64,000 nt of DNA from CAKSQF01 sp963628435 (GTDB lineage Bacteria > Bacillota > Clostridia > Oscillospirales > CAG-272): positions 1-64,000 of the forward strand of contig CAVGEY010000012.1 of the NCBI GenBank assembly GCA_963628435.1, written 5' to 3'. The notes under the pieces were generated by a model. The model worked only from the letters and a program-made list of their open reading frames with translations. It was not told the DNA's origin and did no database searches. Position numbers and translations under genes: made by a program. Shown here in pieces: positions 62,164-64,000 of this stretch (positions within the stretch are counted from its first letter, which is position 1; every line of letters starts with the position of its first letter).

Positions 62164-63420
62164 ATGCAAAAAAAATTAAGAATCGGAGTTTTCGGAGGAT
62201 TTCGCGGAAACACGATGATTGAGGTACTGCTTCATCATCCCGATGCCGAACTCGTGGCGGTCTGCGACCGCTATGAGCCGCTGCTCGTTCAGGCAAAAGA
62301 AAAAGCCGAAAAGCTGGGGCAGAACATCAAATGCTTCAATAACTTCGATGATTTTATCGCCTACGACATGGATGCGGTTGTGCTTGCGAACTACGCGACC
62401 GAGCACGCGACATTTGCGGTGCGTGCGCTGAATGCGGGCAAACATGTTATGAGCGAGGTGCTGCCGAGCCAGACAATGGCGGAGGCGGTTGAGCTTATCG
62501 AGGCGGTCGAGCGCACGGGACTTGTCTATACCTATGCCGAAAACTACTGCTATATGGATAAAACATTCGAAATGTGGCGGCGCTGTCAAAACGGCGATAT
62601 AGGCGAGGTCGACTACGCCAAATGCGAATATATACACGACTGCTCGGAAATATGGCTTGATATAACCTACGGTGACAAAGATCACTGGAGAAATCACCTT
62701 ATGCCGACATTCTACTGCACTCATTCGCTCGGCCCGATAATCATGATGACCGGCCGCAGACCCGTGCAGGTCGTCGGATTCGAAAATCCGCCGATAGACG
62801 GATTCTATAAGCTCGGACACGCGGGCGGACACGCAAGCGGAATCGAAACGGTTACTCTCGATAACGGGGCAATCGTGCAGAGTATTCACGGGCCGCTCAA
62901 ACGCGAACCCGCGCATACCACCTACGAGCTCTACGGCAAAAAAGGCTATCTCGGCACGGTTGCCGATGACGGTCATGTGACCTGCTATATCGAGGGCGAC
63001 AGCGCCTGTCACGGAAATTCCGAAACATACGAGCCCAAATCGTTCGTGGCGGTAAACCAGAAAGAGAACAGCCACCTGAACAGCCACGCGGGAAGCGATT
63101 TTTATCCCACGCATTTCTTTATCGAGAAAATTTTGGGCAGACCGGACGGCAAATGGGCGATTGATGTCTATCAGGCGGTTGATATGGGCATCTGCGGAAT
63201 TTTGGCGTTCAGATCGATTCTGAACGGAAATCAGCCGGTTAAAGTTCCGGATCTGCGCAATCCCGAAGAAAGAGATGCATACAGGAACGACCGCGCCTGC
63301 ACCGATCCGAAAGTCGCGGGCGATCAGCTGCTGCCCTGTTCGTCATATCCCGAGCGGATAATTTCGGATGAGGAATCGACCGCACTCAGAAATAAATGGC
63401 TGGAGAAACACGGTCAATGA
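62164..63420 (+). CDS. Gfo/Idh/MocA family oxidoreductase
   Basis: 418 aa. NAD(P)-dependent sugar or cyclitol dehydrogenase family. Rossmann start LRIGVFGGFRGNTMIEVL, AVCDRYEP, NAGKHVMSEVLPSQTMAEA (the EKP-like position reads EVLP, so the usual catalytic Lys is missing) and a C-terminal domain with YTYAENYCYMDKTFEMWR and HWRNHLMPTFYCTHSLGPI. The last region resembles the glycoside-hydrolase-109-like members of the family, which cleave glycosides by a redox mechanism; that link is inference. RBS AGAGGAG. Overlaps the next gene by 4 bp. Confidence 0.9.
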   Translation: MQKKLRIGVFGGFRGNTMIEVLLHHPDAELVAVCDRYEPLLVQAKEKAEKLGQNIKCFNNFDDFIAYDMDAVVLANYATEHATFAVRALNAGKHVMSEVLPSQTMAEAVELIEAVERTGLVYTYAENYCYMDKTFEMWRRCQNGDIGEVDYAKCEYIHDCSEIWLDITYGDKDHWRNHLMPTFYCTHSLGPIIMMTGRRPVQVVGFENPPIDGFYKLGHAGGHASGIETVTLDNGAIVQSIHGPLKREPAHTTYELYGKKGYLGTVADDGHVTCYIEGDSACHGNSETYEPKSFVAVNQKENSHLNSHAGSDFYPTHFFIEKILGRPDGKWAIDVYQAVDMGICGILAFRSILNGNQPVKVPDLRNPEERDAYRNDRACTDPKVAGDQLLPCSSYPERIISDEESTALRNKWLEKHGQ

Positions 63421-64000
63421 ATATTGTTCTTATAATTCTGTCGATAGCCGCCTTTTCGGCAACAAGCATATCCACACGCGCCTTTCAGCTTAAATGCTCG
63501 AAAAGCAAAAGGGACATCTGCCTTTTTCAGTCGCTCTTCTGCCTTATCGGCGCCGCCGCCTATTTCATAAAATCGGGTATGCGGCTGCAGCTTGCCGCCG
63601 CGCATTTTATCATGGCAATGCTTTTCGGCGTCTTTTTCGCATCGGCGTCTCTTTTCGCGGCATTTTGCTATGAAATCGGCCCGATGTCGCTGACAAGCGT
63701 CATACAAAACAGCAGCGTAATCATTCCCGTCGCATACAGCTGTCTGCTGCTGCACGAAAACGTAACCGTTTTTCAGTCAATCGGATTTGCACTGCTTATC
63801 GTTACCTTTGTTTTGAGCGCATTTCAGGGTAAATCGGACGATAACGGAAAAAAAGCGGGTTTTCTGTGGCTTGTTTTTGTCCTTGTCGGTTTCTTTTCTA
63901 ACGGAATCACGGCGGTACTGCAAAAGCAGTATAAACTTTCGGAGCCTGCCGCCGATGGCAGCGGATTTATGGGAATCGCATATCTCACCGCCGCTGTCGT
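63417..64000 (+). CDS. EamA/DMT family permease, 3' end cut by window
   Basis: The first 194 codons are visible. ATG at 63417 overlaps the dehydrogenase stop (ATGA), so the two are coupled. At least six hydrophobic segments, with QNSSVIIPVAYSCLLLHENVTVFQSIGFALLI matching the end of the first EamA repeat. Probably moves the substrate or product of the dehydrogenase. Confidence 0.82.
   Translation, partial: MNIVLIILSIAAFSATSISTRAFQLKCSKSKRDICLFQSLFCLIGAAAYFIKSGMRLQLAAAHFIMAMLFGVFFASASLFAAFCYEIGPMSLTSVIQNSSVIIPVAYSCLLLHENVTVFQSIGFALLIVTFVLSAFQGKSDDNGKKAGFLWLVFVLVGFFSNGITAVLQKQYKLSEPAADGSGFMGIAYLTAAV

Noticed and set aside
1..64000. tRNA or rRNA genes, insertion sequences, prophage genes
   Set aside because: No cloverleaf-like sequence, transposase motif, terminal inverted repeat pair or phage structural gene was recognised in the gaps or frames. 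A dedicated tRNA or covariance scan was not possible here.

Overview
The window looks like chromosome from an uncultured, strictly anaerobic Clostridia-type Firmicute (an Oscillospirales- or Christensenellales-like gut or rumen organism would fit). The evidence is pyruvate:ferredoxin oxidoreductase, an RnfCDGEAB complex, an oxygen-independent (class III) ribonucleotide reductase under paired NrdR boxes, Firmicute-type lipoproteins with Thr-rich linkers, strong AGGAGG-type ribosome sites, and many near-consensus TTGACA-17-TATAAT promoters. No phage, insertion sequence, CRISPR array, tRNA or rRNA was seen. The taxonomic placement is inference.

Layout. 1-3012 (-): 5' part of pyruvate:ferredoxin oxidoreductase. 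3184-6902 (-): thiI behind two exported lipoproteins (a transglutaminase-like protein and a GQSN-type SGNH esterase). 7185-8162 (+): a metallophosphoesterase. 8264-11949 (-): three more esterases of the same family in one operon. 12165-20592 (+): housekeeping genes (U32 peptidase-like protein, maf, nth, pncC, gpsA, an unknown membrane-anchored protein, rpsO, pnp). 20671-21366 (-): TRIC-type channel. 21733-26811 (+): nrdG, nrdD fused to a thioredoxin-like domain, trxB, a DMT permease. 26863-33308 (-): amino-sugar operon (NagB-ROK kinase fusion, NagA, two ABC-exporter half transporters). 33612-38070 (+): a GDPD-PHP fusion gene and a TrpXYZ-like ABC importer. 38249-39283 (+): a sigma-70 region 2 domain joined to BspA-type leucine-rich repeats. 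39646-48932 (+): an Opp-type peptide importer with strongly enlarged subunits. 49224-54406 (-): rnfCDGEAB. 54673-60991 (+): phosphoesterase, AraC regulator, GluQ-like synthetase, MATE pump, Tex. 61055-64000: a LacI regulator divergent from a Gfo/Idh/MocA dehydrogenase and a DMT permease cut by the window end.

How it fits together. PFOR makes reduced ferredoxin, and Rnf couples its oxidation by NAD+ to an ion gradient. The nrd-trx block appears to hold reductase, activase, fused redoxin and NADPH-linked reductase, read from one promoter with NrdR sites. Secreted carbohydrate esterases, the amino-sugar operon and the Opp importer suggest growth on decorated glycans and peptides. The most unusual items are the sigma-LRR fusion, the NagB-ROK fusion, the GDPD-PHP fusion, the NrdD-thioredoxin fusion, and the Opp ATPases with about 370- and 120-residue insertions inside their nucleotide-binding domains.
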